Assembly (NCBI RefSeq): GCF_047948215.1
Contig: NC_134460.1
Span: forward strand, 9,667,501 to 9,731,500
Reading direction: 5' to 3'
Length of the DNA: 64,000 nucleotides
Source of the DNA: Lycorma delicatula
Taxonomy: Eukaryota > Arthropoda > Insecta > Hemiptera > Fulgoridae
Shown: one piece after another, positions 35,946 through 48,317 of the stretch
Layout of the letters: every line of letters begins with the position of its first letter
Position numbering within the stretch: the first letter of the stretch is position 1
The notes under the pieces: model-generated
What the model was told of the DNA's origin: nothing
What the model saw: only the letters and a program-made list of their open reading frames with translations
Databases searched by the model: none
Position numbers and translations under genes: made by a program

Positions 35946-36859
35946 CTCCAATTGATTTTCTCTATTACAGGTAAAATAAAAACACATTTTAAAAAGTAAA
36001 CACGCCATTAAAAACAAAATAAAATTTATTATATGTGTAATCAGTCCAGAAATAATTCAACTGTTCTAAAGTTTTGATATAATAATCGGAAAAAGGTTTT
36101 TCAGATCTCGCAAATATAAGTCATACAATACACAGCTTTTTCAGTGGAAAATCTAAATCTCTGCAATTAGGTCTTTTATTTTCATAATAAACGTTTAAAT
36201 AAACGGAAAAATTTTCCGATTAATTTTAGACCCCCATATCAATGGCGGTATTTATTGATTAAGATTACCAAAAAAGATTTAAGTATCAACATTTTTAATT
36301 TAATTCAAAATTACTGATTTTGGGGCTCCCTTTCTCTGCGGGACAATTTAATAAAAAAATGTATTATAAAAACATGATGGATGTTTAACAAATCAACTGT
36401 TTAAATACGAAAATTGAAAATATAAGTATAACTTTTATAATAATAAAAAAAAAATTTGCAGCTTATTTTGGGTCCGGGTATATTATAGGGGCTAAAATTA
36501 TTTATTTGAATAAACCTTGAAAGTGACAAACAAAGAATTTTTTCTATAATAAAAACCAAAAGAGAACAAAATAACGGAAATCATATTTTTTAGTGATGGG
36601 GAATATATTTAAAAACGAAATTCAATATTTTAATTTTATCTAGATCAATTAGTTGGACTCTAAAACGTAACGATTTGTAAAAAAAAACCACGATCCCCCA
36701 CTTTTGACACTATTACCATACTTTTTTCTTTAATATAACTATTGATGGACACGCACGCGCATATATATACACACACACTATTCATTTAACATAGCTACTT
36801 TGGGATATATTACCCGGTAACATATACAAAAAAAACAGATATTGAAATTCTTCACTCTA
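35946..36859. other. AT-rich DNA with one dispersed-repeat fragment
   Basis: Contains the repeat at 36580-36745 and a short AC/TA stretch near 36752-36780. Nothing else recognised. Confidence 0.4.
36580..36745 (+). repeat. Dispersed repeat fragment shared with 15.9 kb
   Basis: Diverged partner of 15860-16065. Shared blocks are AAAACGTAACGATTTG, an A-run, CCCACTTTTGACA and TTCTTTAATATAACTATT. Confidence 0.4.
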
Positions 36860-37410
36860 TCTACATATACAAAAATGTTAAGTTCGTTTGTGTACGTTTC
36901 AAAAACTCAAAATTGTCTGCACCGATTGAGCTCAAATTTTAGCACGATATATAACCCTCATCAAAGATTATTAATAAATTTATCCATCTATTTTTAATTT
37001 GTACAGTTTTTTAATAAATAAGAGGCTAATAAATCAGATGGAAATGTAAACAAAGGAAAACCAATCAGATCAATGCAAGATGGCCGCTGTCTAACACAAC
37101 CACCAATCACAAAGAGCCCGTATGGCCGTTGCCAATGTAAACAAAATCACAACTGATTAAGTAACAAATTTCTTTGAATTATATTTACCAGCTAAAACAT
37201 GTGTATTTTATTAAAAAAAAAAAACACCAAAACAAAAAGAAAAGTCACCAAGAAGGATGACTTACAGTAAATAAATTAAAACACCCAACTTTCTTATAGC
37301 CCAGATAGACTTAAGACTATGCAAACAAAAAAGGTCGAAATAACCAAATACACAGAAAATAATATCCCTACCTAATGACCAAAAAATCCTTTGTTAGGTT
37401 AAATATTCAC

Positions 37411-37945
37411 TTATGTCTGAATTTACAGAAGGCATTTACAACGAAGCATTGATAAATATTGAAGACAAGTGCTTAGCTAATGCAAATAAAGTTCTTAGTC
37501 AATTGGGAATGCCAGCACCCACCTGAGCTACGATTGCTTCCGGCAGAAGAAATAAATGCTTGCCTGAAATATTCAACACTGTGGTGACACGTACGCACAT
37601 TGCAGTCGACTACGAATATGCGTGTCCAGTTGCAGAATGATTCATCAGTTGAGGTATTCTCACGACAGTTATTGGACATTGGAAACGGACAGCTGCCAGT
37701 CGATGAGACGTCTAGACGAATATCATTTCCTGATAATTTTTGTAATTTAGTAACATCGAAAGAAGAACCGATCGAAAAAGTATTTCCTGATATTCAAATC
37801 ACGATCGGCTCAGTGAACGAGCTATCCTTGCCGCAAAGAATAAAGATGTCTATCGACTTAATAATGTTATTCAATCCAGCATTCAAAGTGAGGAAATTAC
37901 ATATAAGTCGATAGACACCGTTCTGGAAGCAGATGAAGTAGTTAA
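37411..37945 (+). pseudogene. Helitron Pif1-type helicase, N-terminal and middle remnants
   Basis: At 37414-37524 the frame reads EGIYNEALINIEDKCLANAN followed by KVLSQLGMPAPT and a stop. This lies before the Walker A region in related helicases. Sequence then jumps to TRTHIAVDYE and, from 37600, NMRVQLQNDSSVEVFSRQLL with SFPDNFCNLVTS, which lies well downstream. The Walker A and B motifs between them are missing. The frame 37600-37914 is then thrown off after about residue 70: IQSSIQSEEI and VLEADEVVNYPTEF are read in another frame to 37975. This helicase would unwind DNA during rolling-circle transposition. Here it cannot. Confidence 0.8.
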
Positions 37946-37985
37946 TTATCCAACGGAATTTTTAAACTCACTTGATCTGCCAGGG

Positions 37986-38414
37986 ATGCCACCACACATA
38001 TTAAAATTGAAAATAGGTGTGCCAATTATCCTGTTGCGGAATATTAAACAGCCAAAACTCTGCAACGGCACGCGACTAGCAGTTAAGAAACTGATGAATA
38101 ACGTAGTGGAAGCAACGATTTTAACGGGGCCTTTCAAAGGTGAAGATGTCCTCATTCCTCGAATACCCATGATCCCGACCGATACACCATTTCAATTTAA
38201 AAGATTGCAATTTCTAATTCGATTGGCATTTGCAATCACAATCAATAAAGCTGAAGATCAATCTTTAGAAATGTGTGGTTTAGATTTAGATGCGGATTGC
38301 TTCTCACATGGAAAACTGTATGTTGTGTGTTCCCGAGTCGGCAAACCAGATAGTCTTTATATCTACGCAGAAAAAGAAAAAAATATTGTATATCCACAAG
38401 TATTGCAAAATTAA
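37986..38414 (+). pseudogene. Helitron Pif1-type helicase, C-terminal part
   Basis: An open frame of 142 codons reads MPPHILKLKIGVPIILLRNI, then CNGTRLAV, FAITINKAEDQSLE and LYVVCSRVGKPDSLYIYAE, ending YPQVLQN. This is the conserved C-terminal end of Pif1-type helicases with the helicase V-VI motifs. Functional members usually have INKAQGQS where this copy has INKAEDQS, so two conserved residues of that motif are changed. It is the longest intact piece of the element and ends 90 bp before the Helitron terminus. Confidence 0.87.
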
Positions 38415-38474
38415 ACTTCTATGAAACGTATGCTTTGTTTTGTTTCTCATTTCTCATCCATGCAACCACAATGG

Positions 38475-38504
38475 GCCACAGCGAAGCGTGGCGGGTACAG
38501 CTAG
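38475..38504 (+). terminator. Helitron 3' end: hairpin and CTAG
   Basis: GCCAC-A-GC-GAA-GC-GTGGC forms a stem with one bulged A, followed by GGGTACAG and CTAG. This is the transposition terminator of Helitrons, not a transcription terminator. Confidence 0.8.
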
Positions 38505-38584
38505 TTTTATTATAATCTTTTATACTTAGAAAATAGAACATCGAAAGAGTGAAATTTATAATACGAAACACAATATAAAATGCA

Positions 38585-38720
38585 GATCTCCGTGGCAACG
38601 TCGGCAGACGTGGCAGACGTGCTAACGTCTCGGCCTTTTATACTGAGGTCCAGGTTCGAATTCCCATTAGGCATGCAATTTTTCATATGGTACGAAATTT
38701 CCATTTCATATTCCAATACA
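38585..38720 (+). repeat. tRNA-like SINE head and body (family C)
   Basis: Head with CGTGGCAACGTCGGCAGACG and CTCGGCCTTTTATACTGAGG, then a B box (CAGGTTCGAATTCCC), then GCAATTTTTCATATGGTACG as in the 23.9-kb copy. A GGCAGACGT unit is duplicated in the head, which spoils tRNA folding. Confidence 0.5.
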
Positions 38721-39869
38721 CAACCTTCCAGGGTTATGTGGTGAATTAATCATCCTAAAACTAAAAAATACCGGGTGATATTTAAGTACGGAACAACTTA
38801 ATACTAAAAACTGAGGGGTATTTGGAGTTAGAAAGAATGGCCTTTAATTTAAAATACCTGCATTATGAAGGGATTTTAATTCTGGTCCGCCATCTTTAAT
38901 CAAACTGAATTTTTTTTAAATAAGAAGGTAATTATCACACATTATTTCGAGTTTTGATTTTACAAGAAAAACGATGGTGAAACCCGTTTTTCTGTTAATG
39001 CCTTCGTTATAGAATTATAAGCACTGAAAGTTGCAATGACGGAAAAATTATATTAACAATAAAACGAAGTAAAACGCTCTGCATGAACAATTTTACTGCG
39101 TTTTACATTCATGATACATACAATAACGAACTTTAAACAGCGGTATAATACGTAATAATAAATATGCGGAAACTTTTTACCATTTCTTATGAAGCGAATA
39201 ATTAAGTTTCGAAAACATCGGCAAAAATACGACGTTTCACGATTTGTTAATGTAGATTTCATTTTTTCTAATTTTAATAAATAGGATTGAACGAAAAGTT
39301 AACTAAATTACTTCTGAAATTTCACAAAATTGAAAATCAAAACAAAGATACTTTTATTTGACATAGATTTTCAGCATAAAATAAATTAAACGTTAAACAT
39401 TTCATTTTTATATAACTTTTACCAGGAATTTATTTTCTGCATGAAAACTCTTCCTAAGTTTTTTAGTCCGGTTTAAATAACTTCAATCCATTTTTCATCT
39501 GTTTTAATTCTTTTAGCTCTAATAACGGTTCAATTAAATAAACAGAAAGTTAAAGTAAATTAGTCTGTTGAGTCAATTACCGGTATTCCATCATCCATCC
39601 ACATCCTGTACAACTATTTCACAATAGGAGCTATAGTTATGGAGATAATTCAGAAACTTTAGAATAATTTAATCGGCTGTAAACCGGTTTATTAAGTTAT
39701 TATACAACAATTATTCTGATTTCACTAAACAAAATTATTTGATTTAATAGACTGGATCTACTAACCACAATCGCATTATTTTAACGTAAATTACCAAATG
39801 GACAAGTCTCCGATTAGTGCAGACCTAACTTTAATTGGGCTCTAATATAAATAAATAAAAATCCCTTTC
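38721..39869. other. AT-rich DNA, nothing recognised
   Basis: No coding or repeat signal recognised. Confidence 0.4.
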
Positions 39870-40650
39870 AACATGCCGGAAGTAGGAGGTAGATTTTTCC
39901 GGTCCTAAGTAGGGGATAAAAAAGATATCCACCTTAAAGTTAAGAAAATCTTAAATTTACTCAATACGACAATCGTTCCATGTCAAAAATGTTTCACATG
40001 TTTAGCATACGATAAGCCCCATATTCTTACAATTCCAGCAACATTTTGGTCATCCTTAGCCGTAAGAGTTGGTAATATCAAAAATTGTTACAGACAAAAG
40101 TTTTAGGTAATGTTTAGAGGACTAACGAGCACTTTAAAACGATTCTATACTGTGCCTATTAAAGGAGGTATGATTTTTTTGTCTTCAAAACTCCATTTTT
40201 TCCTCCCTTAGGGCCAATGGTTGGTGATATAAAAAAACTTTACCTACATACGTTTTAGGCCCTTATCCAAAGAATAGTAGATTAAACGAATTTAATCGAA
40301 TTTTTAAACGAATTCGATATTTTACTTAATAAGAAAGTTGTAGCGATATTTTGTATTTTCGAGAAATCCCCCCCATTTCAACCCCATGGTCCGATTTTGC
40401 GGTTACAAACTCGACCAAGATTTTCGGACGAGTTATTTTTAAGGAACAATCTGAAAGCGATTGGCGCGAAATTACGGCAGTTATCGTGTACACAAGAAAG
40501 TGAAAAAAAAAATATATATATATATAAATGTTTGATCTGATGGTGGATTTGTGATCTGGGGAATGTGAAACGCGAAGATATGTCGAAATTTTCCGGAAGT
40601 CGAATCATGTACCCATACAATAGGTAGCTCTCTTATGAAATGTAACTAAA
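39870..40650. repeat. Probable dispersed repeat with little coding potential
   Basis: Moderately richer in GC than the flanks at 40380-40620, with phrases such as CGACCAAGATTTTCGGACGA and CGCGAAATTACGGCAGTTAT that read like dispersed insect repeats rather than genes. There is no second copy in this window, so the call is weak. The minus frame of 80 codons (40378-40620) has no recognised similarity. Confidence 0.3.
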
Positions 40651-41221
40651 ATATCTTCAATTTCTTTTTCATCCAACTCAGCATTATCTTTATTTCTGAT
40701 ACATTTTATTTTGTCTTGCGTTTTATTCTTAATTATTTTCACAATGAATTCCTTTTTACGCAAATTTTTATGATTAACTTTTAATATTCAACTAAAAAAA
40801 AAAATAATCCTAACATTTTTAATTATTTTTTTATTATTAATATTAAATTTAAAACCACTCCTTCAAATTTTTAATTGGTTCTTTTAGACAAAAGAGATAA
40901 ACTAATAAAACCGAATAACTCTTCATTTAATTCATTTAATTCCGTTCGCATCAAAAATTGCCGTATATTTATATGATATAAAATTTATATTTGTTATCAA
41001 GTTTTATATTTTTATACTTAAAAAATCGTTAATAATTAGCAACCTAATTTTTTTAAGCTATTTACTAACCCAAATTTTAGTGCAGAAAAAAGATTATAAA
41101 AGACATTAAAACACGATCTATATTCTGAACGAATAAAGGAAATTTAACTTCATTCGTTTCCTTAAATTTTAATGATTTTTTTCAAATGCGAATGAATTCA
41201 AAAAAAAATTGTACCTTTATG
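40651..41221. other. AT-rich DNA, nothing recognised
   Basis: No feature recognised. Confidence 0.4.
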
Positions 41222-41536
41222 TCACTAAGCCCGCCAGGCTGATGATCTAGCGAATTACTTGTCGTCACAAATCGGTTGTTAACAGCTGATTTTCGAAGTC
41301 GGTTCTGAGATTCATATCGTAGTATACGTTACATTACTTTTATACAGATTTGAATACTAGACAGGGATACCAGTGTTCTTTTGGGGTTATGGTTAAATTA
41401 ACTACACGTCTCACGAATTGGTCAGCCGTTTAAAAGGAATGGAATCTGTCATATATATAACATTCTCATATCATTCGGGCCTGTCGGGGTTGCTTATTGT
41501 TCAGTAATTGAACAGATTGCAACGTACACATTAGAA
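41222..41536 (+). repeat. tRNA-derived SINE with type B tail
   Basis: The head (GGCTGATGATCTAGCGAATT, a worn A box) is followed by AACAGCTGATTTTCGAAGTC and the central block GAATACTAGACAGGGATACC, with TTAACTACACGTCTCACGAA. It then has the tail GATTGCAACGTACACATTAG and a short A-run. The layout matches 21075-21316 and differs in tail from type A copies. Confidence 0.7.
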
Positions 41537-43229
41537 AAATTATCAACGAGCCTGTAATGATAGCCATTAATGCATGAGGACGAAGTGAGTTACGAAACAA
41601 GCCTTGGTGAGAGTCGTAAACTTCGCAAGAGTGCATTAGTGGCCATTGTAGAGAGTTGCATAAGCTTACCTTATTTTTTCTACTAGAAAATATTTTTGAA
41701 TGATGATTTAAATCAATGATGGAATATATTGTTTAGGGAATATTTTTTTAAATATTTTTCAAAAAATATATTAAACAATACAGTTTTTAGGCGATTAATT
41801 GTAAGTTTTGCTTTTAATATCGATCGGTGTTAAAGGCATTTTTTCGTCAGAATCCGATAAAATTTAGAAAAGGATAATCAGTTTAATATAGAAATTTAAT
41901 TAATGGTGTGTACTTTCAAATTAATCTCCCTCTCTCATTGCTAACAACTAAATTGGGTTAAAATCAAACTAAAAAAAATAGCTGATACATTAAACAATAC
42001 ACGCTTCTGGTTAATCAGAGGTTAAAAGAGTAGGCTTTTGATTGATTGGAACATCTATATCATAATAACCCTCATTATGGTACAGCTTCCAGCATTAATT
42101 CAAACATTTTCAAAACAATTCAAACAATTCAAAAAAATATTATTATAGTCCTGTATGCATTGTTGTGCATTCAAATACGTATTTTAAATATCAGAAATAC
42201 TATAATATATAAATATACGATATTTTATGTAATGTTTTTTTTTTTTTATACTAGAGATTCTGCAATGATTTTTAAAATCACTTCGGTAACCATTTATTTT
42301 CATTTCCATCATTGTACTAACTTACGGTATATATTCTAGGTTATTTACTTATTTATACCGTATCTCGTTTAGATCTCTGAATATAAATTTCATAAATTAA
42401 ATAATTCAAAATCCTAAAATAAAGAATAGCAATTAATAAATTACGGTAAAGAGAAAAATTCTTTATTATATACAATTTTTTTAATGATTTTTTTTTCATA
42501 TAACTCGATAACCATAAAAGACTGAATTATTGTAGATTTTTAATGATTTATCGTATTATTTTATAAATTTTATGCGTGAGAATATGGTATAAATAAATAA
42601 ATAAACAGATAATTTAAGAAACTTCTTTTTGATCGAAACATAAAAATACATTATACAGATTTACTCTAAATAATATAAATTATAAATCAAAAACCAAAGA
42701 CAAAAAGTAGTTGTGTCTGAAGTCCGTAGTAATTATTTAAATGCAATCACATAAAACAATGTTTTATGTTACGGTAAATACATTAAATATAAAAATTTAC
42801 TGCAAAATAATTCACATCTCAGAAGCCGGAATTATTTTGAGCACACGTTTATGAAGGCTAGACGTCGAACAAGATGCATATAAAACTTGTTTTTTTTATT
42901 TTATTTGTTTGTGTTTTTTTAACTAGCATTTTTAAAAATTCATCAGCATAGTAATACTATTTCTTCCATAAAAGAAAAATTTTTATTTTATTTGAAATTA
43001 ATTGGTGAGAAGACTGTCAATTTATCAGGAATAGCAACGGAATCGTAAGGCAACTTCTCGTAACCTAGAGTTTTATAATAGGTTATACGAAAATATTGCC
43101 GTTTTTGGTTTGGTAAAGGTAGATTGTATAATTTTTTAAGAATAAATGATCTTCTATGGTGTATGGAAGAACATGGGCAAGAAGGCTTGAAATTCCGAAT
43201 GATTTTTGTAATGGAAAATCGTGAGTAGA
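41537..43229. other. AT-rich DNA, nothing recognised
   Basis: Frames of 85-97 codons at 42046-42339 (+) and 42988-43245 (-) are low-complexity or unrecognised. I give them no function. Confidence 0.4.
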
Positions 43230-44170
43230 ATAACACATTCAGCATTAAACAGCTGATGAAAAAGAGTATTACACAATAGTAGTGAGATACATTTATTATT
43301 ATTTATCGACTCGAAAAAAACTTCTGACGTATAAAAAAATTGCTGTTGAAATCTTAGAAGACCAAAATATAGATGGTATTAGGGCATTTAATAATTTGTA
43401 CTACAGTACCAAAAGCTGTGAAAAAACAGGATCTATTGAGATATTTATTGAAAGTAGAAGTGTGTAACATGGATGTATATTTTCCCTCGGCTCGCTTTAA
43501 GTCACATATAATTTTTTTTCTTAGATTCCGGACAAAATAGTGTGTTGAGATGGGAATCTAGATTCAAGATGATAAGAGTATTAGAAAGCTTTCCGAAGAG
43601 CATGGGAGATGGGGACTGGAAGTGAATACTGAAAAAATATGATGTTTGGAGGTACAGGACAGGATATTGTTATATGGAAAGATAATACTATTTGGAGGTT
43701 TAAATATCTGGATATTAGGTGGAAGGGAAAATTGTGGTATTTTGAAAAAAGTTGGTAAAGATAATCACTAAGCTTCTATTATTTTTTATGCAATCTTCAG
43801 ATATCGAATAATACAAAGACAAGGATTTTCAAATGTATCACTGAAAGTTGCTCATGCTTACTATGGGGATGAGTTTTTGGAAAAAAATTTGTCAACTACT
43901 ATCCTAAAGGAAAAATACACAAAAAAAAATCACTCTTAGTGGATAAATTCTATATGGTACAGTCATCTCAGAAATATGGACGACAGTAGGATACTCAGAA
44001 AGTTTGGTTGTAGATTTCTGGTAGAAGAAAGAAGATTCAGCCAAAAAGGGCCGAATGAGTGATGCGACCGCTAAGAATAGCGATGACTGCGAATTGTAGA
44101 GACATACAATAGAGGCCGATGGTATTTTGGGTTGCGATAAACGGCATTGAACTTTATTACAAACCGCTAA
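43230..44170 (+). pseudogene. Heavily decayed RTE-like LINE, third family
   Basis: Worn fragments follow LINE order on the plus strand. AFNNLYYSTKS is followed by FIESRSV*HGCIFSL (about 43390-43490), where RTs have a VRQGC.LSP block. EEHGRWGLEVNTEK (about 43595-43640) is followed, after a frameshift, by GGTGQDIVIWKDNTIWRFKY (43650-43710), like the 'thumb' side of RTE elements, and finally a basic end with RFLVEERRFSQKGPNE (near 44012-44060). Stops and frameshifts are dense. It is clearly not the abundant ETWTIGVSEKK family. Confidence 0.55.
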
Positions 44171-46084
44171 AAAGAAGAGAACTGATGATTCTCTTTAGAA
44201 AAGATTAAACATTCATAAACATAAACACAAAATATGGAATATTTGCACCGTTTAAAAAATTCCACATGTGCCTAGAATTCAAATTTTTCTGGATAAAAGT
44301 TGAAGATGCCACATTTTTTCCAGGATTGGTACTATTTATTTTTATCTTTATTTCAACACATAAGTTCATCTTTACATCTTCACTGCAATCGTGCTTTATT
44401 TTCAGCTTCCTCACTTCTATAAACTCTATTTCACCAAACATCTTAATTTTCCATCTTAATATTGCGGTTTTCCTACCTTTTTTCGTTACCTGTTCTACAA
44501 GATAAGAGTTTATATTAGTTACATAACTAAATATAAAGGAAATAAATGTAGCTATTATTAAAATTTAAATTCATTCTTTAGTAAAATTCAGAGTTTTAGT
44601 AATAAAGGAATGAATGTACTAGTGAAAAACCAAAATCGCTAATTTTAAAAGTACGGTGATGGATTATGTACTTTTAACAGAAGTTAGAAACGCAATTCAT
44701 ATGTAAGTAGGGTGCGGATAAGGAATATGTAATTAGGTTCTACTTGTACTTAAGAGATCCTCCCGTTTCGCACTTGTGAAAGAGAGAATTCTTTTTTGAA
44801 GAGGGAGGAATATCGGGAGGAGTATAACCACCTCTCTTGTACAGCAATAGAAAAAATGAAGTGATGTATAAAAGTTCCTATGATTTACACAGTTTTAAAA
44901 TCATAGTTTTAAACTCGGTATGTATGCGTAAATATATCCCGGTATTGTTGACTGCATATCTTGGGAACGGTTTTAGTTACATAGTTTGAAAATTTAACAA
45001 TCCAAATAAAACAAAAGATAGTGAGTTAAGGGAGTAGTGAACTATGAAATTATAAAAATAGGAATTATACAAATTTTTCTAATGGTTTTAATCAATCTAC
45101 TTGATACATTATTATTTTTCTTATCGGGTTTTTATCACAATAGGACTAATTTTAAACCCCTATAAGTATAGAGCGAACGGTAATAAAAAAAATTACCAAA
45201 TAGCCTACCGAATTACTGTCACTAGAAATGTTTTATTACACCTTAAAATAGGATTACCTTAGTCTAAAATTTAAATATAGTAATTTTTATAAAATTCTTT
45301 TACGTTTAACATATCAATATACAATGAATATTTTTATAATTTCTTATCTTTGAATGGTAAAATAAAAACAAGATTGTAATTTATAAGAGCGCATTTTATC
45401 TAATATTATAGTAAAACCAATAAAAAAAAGGAACGTTATATCGAATTATAACACATAAATTATTTTTTACTACTGTATCACCACCAATAAAATCTATCTG
45501 TAAAATACCAACCAAATATTAAATTAATTTATTAGTGCCATCTACAATTAACACAAGTGTTATGAAATATTACCAAAGAACATCTGGTAATAGAATAATA
45601 ATCGAAACAGATAATTAAACTTTCCTAGGTTATCAGAATGTACTTTACATGAAATATTAAATGGAAATAAACTAAATTTTAGTAATAGCAATAAGCAAAA
45701 TCTTTAATAGAGAAATAATATCGGATAATATTGAATACAGAGTAACAAGAAATTTGTATTGAAAATTAATTTGCAACAATTATAAAAGTATGAAAAATAA
45801 AAGTAGGCCTTTATATATTATTCAATTATATTAATTTTTAAAATAACTATTAATAAAATTGTATTAAAAATAAGTAAACCAGGGTTAACTAATTAGTCTC
45901 TACTTGATGTTAATTTCAATTAACATAACCTTTATTTTACCATTTTTCAATTTAGTTAAGCAATTTTTTAAAATGACTAAATAAAAAAGGTGCTGATTTT
46001 CAAATCGACCCTTTGAATTTCATTATATTGAACACTTTATTTTCAATAAACAGAACATTTCAAGGAATTAATTTTTTTTTTCAC
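44171..46084. other. AT-rich DNA, nothing recognised
   Basis: Two short overlapping frames on opposite strands (44205-44505) have no recognised similarity. A GA-rich patch lies near 44800. Confidence 0.4.
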
Positions 46085-46614
46085 GAAGTCCCATTTGACG
46101 ATTCGTTTTTTACTTCTTTATACGAAATAAGGAAGTATTGTGATCGCGAAATATCGGTTTCCAAATCAACAGAAATATCCATTTTGATCATCTCTGAATC
46201 CATTTTGACTAGTTTCGGTGTGACATCTGTAGGTACGTATGTATCTCGCATAACTTGAAAACGATTAGCAGTAGGATGTTGAAATTTTTATTTAGGACTG
46301 CTGTAATATCTAGCTTTGCAATTGCCTTTTTTATTGAAATTCAGTGAATCAAAAATGTCAAAAAATGCCAAAATCCATTAAAATAATGGAATTTTGGAAT
46401 TTTTCTTACTGCAGTAATAAACAATCATTGAAAGCTTTTTAACGATATATCATAAGTGGTATTTATTTTCATTGGTTCCAGAGTTATAGACAAATATAAT
46501 TTTAATTAATAAAATATTTGGATCTTACAAGGGGAAGGCACATCGGTTCGAATCCGAATTCATTTCCTTTTTTTTTATTTAAATATATTATATTATTATT
46601 TATATATATTTATT
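46085..46614 (+). repeat. Hairpin-bearing repeat (family D), copy 1, left part
   Basis: Shares long stretches with 59936-60615 and 62200-62905: GGAAGTATTGTGATCGCGAA, TTTCGGTGTGACATCTGTA, TTAGGACTGCTGTAATATCT and a CCAAAATCCATT..AATGGAATTTTGG hairpin. GGTTCGAATCC, a tRNA-type B-box match, lies at 46545-46555. The right end is displaced by an RTE insertion and resumes at 47276. Confidence 0.75.
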
Positions 46615-47275
46615 ATTGACCTTGACAGTGGTCCATCTTTGTGATGGACCACTGAATGTGAAAATAGGAGGAGAAAAGAATATGGAGGTAGAAGAATTTT
46701 GTTATTTGGGAAGTAGAATTACTAAAGACGGGCGAAGCAGGAGCGATATAAAATGCCGAATAGCACAAGCTAAACGAGTCTTCAGTAAGAAATATAATTT
46801 GTTTACATCAAAAATTAATTTAAATGTCAGTAAAAGATTTTTGAAAGTGTATTTTTGGAGCGTCGCTTTATATGGAAGTGAAACTTGGACGATCGGAGTA
46901 TCTGAGAAGAAAAGATTAGAAGCTTTTGAAATGCGGTGCTATAGGAAAATGTTAAAAATCAGACGGGTGGATAAAGTGACAAATGAAGAGGTATTGCGGG
47001 AAATAGATGAAGAAAGAAGCATTAGGAAAAATATAGTTAAAAGAAGAGACAGAATTATAGGCCACATACTAAGACATCCTGGAATAGTCGCTTTAATATT
47101 GGAAGGACAGGTAGAAGGGAAAAATTGTGTAGGCAGGCCACGTTTGGAGTATGTAAAACAAATTGTTGGGGATGTAGGATGTAGAGGGTATACTGAAATG
47201 AAACGACTAGCACTAGATAGGGAATCTTGGAGAGCTGCATCAAACCAGTCAAATGACTGAAGACAAAAAAAAAAG
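46615..47275 (+). pseudogene. RTE-type LINE, 5'-truncated, inserted in the family D repeat
   Basis: A 214-codon frame (46616-47260) runs from DGPLNVKIGGEK through the ETWTI and GRPRLE blocks to DRESWRAASNQSND and the stop. It is intact, except that it lacks the RT domain, and an A-run follows. Its 5' junction is unusual: AGTGGTCCATC-TTTGT-GATGGACCACT at 46626-46652, where the first part is an inverted copy of the element's own sequence. The first codons of the frame come from that inverted piece. Confidence 0.88.
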
Positions 47276-47395
47276 ATAGTAAAAAAAGTTTAACGATAAA
47301 TAATAATTCAATAAAAAAAAGAGAAAAAATATCAATAGGCGTACAAGGAAGTCATGTGGTGTCCACATCAGATTTTTTTCCTACATAAAAAAATA
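47276..47395 (+). repeat. Family D repeat, copy 1, right end
   Basis: Continues the element interrupted at 46614: GATAAATAATAATTCAATAA, then AATAGGCGTACAAGGAAGTC and GTGGTGTCCACATCAG, as at 62780-62900. Confidence 0.7.
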
Positions 47396-48317
47396 TACGA
47401 AAAATTACATGGTGATAAATAAGGGATTTGAAGATTTTGTTCGACTACTTTCTCGTCATCATCATTACTTAATATAGTGTACCTAATATTAAAAATATTT
47501 CTCACGGGAAAATATAAGGAACCAATTTGAAAATTTGGGTAAAAACGTAATTCATATTTAATCATTCCAGAAACCTTAACTCACGATCAGTGTCATTTCT
47601 ATTCTTTTAAATTTTCTTTTTGTAAAAATTTAGGTTTGCATATCTTTTGAACGAATGTTTTAATATGGATAACTTTTTTAGACCTAATTATATCTTAAAT
47701 AAAATTATTTTGAATTTTTAAAGTTGACGCCAACTTACGGGTCAGTATTTCAGTTTGGCAAGAACTTGTAAAAGGGTACAGATAATAAAAAAATGCATTT
47801 TTTAAATTAAATTTTATTAATTTACTTATTTTTACTTTTCCAATTATAATTCTATTGCTCTACAGAAGCATAGTTTAAAAGGGAAAGTATACCCAAAATT
47901 TTACAAGCAGGATTTTTCATATATTGACATTTCAAGACGCTCCAAAATCCAATTACTACAAAATCACAAAAAAAACTTTTGTGCAAATTTCCGAAAGGTG
48001 TATAAATGTACCTATTTTACTTTTATTAGCCTGTAGTTTGAACAACATCTCCGGGCTGGTTCAACATAAATTTTTCGAAAACAGAAAAAAAAATGTATAT
48101 GGAACAATGGCAACATTAAATTTAGGACATTACAAAAGGAATATGAGTGCATTTCAACATTATGAACTTTTTACTTTTTGTATAGTGGTTGTAGAAAACT
48201 GTGTAAGAAAAGAAGTATAAATAATCAACTTTAGATTCATATTTTCTATATGAAAATATAATTTTATATATATTTTATTTTACATATTTTCATATTCATA
48301 TTTTCTATAAATAAAAC
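47396..48317. other. AT-rich DNA, nothing recognised
   Basis: A 98-codon frame at 47924-48220 has no recognised family. It includes one hydrophobic stretch (VPILLLLACSL) and could be chance. Confidence 0.35.

Larger units (their letters stand above)
36860..38504 (+). mobile_element. Helitron, internally deleted, both ends present
   Basis: The left end is TCTACATATACAAAAATG preceded by A (36859). The right end is CTAG (38501-38504) followed by T, so the insertion is between A and T as expected for Helitrons. Twelve bases before the end lies the subterminal hairpin GCCAC..GTGGC (38475-38492). Inside are the pieces of a Helitron helicase described in the next two entries. At 1.6 kb it lacks the Rep nuclease and most of the helicase of a full element (usually 5-6 kb or more). 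Confidence 0.85.

Noticed and set aside
37473..38170. Minus-strand frames within the Helitron
   Set aside because: Antisense to clear helicase sequence.
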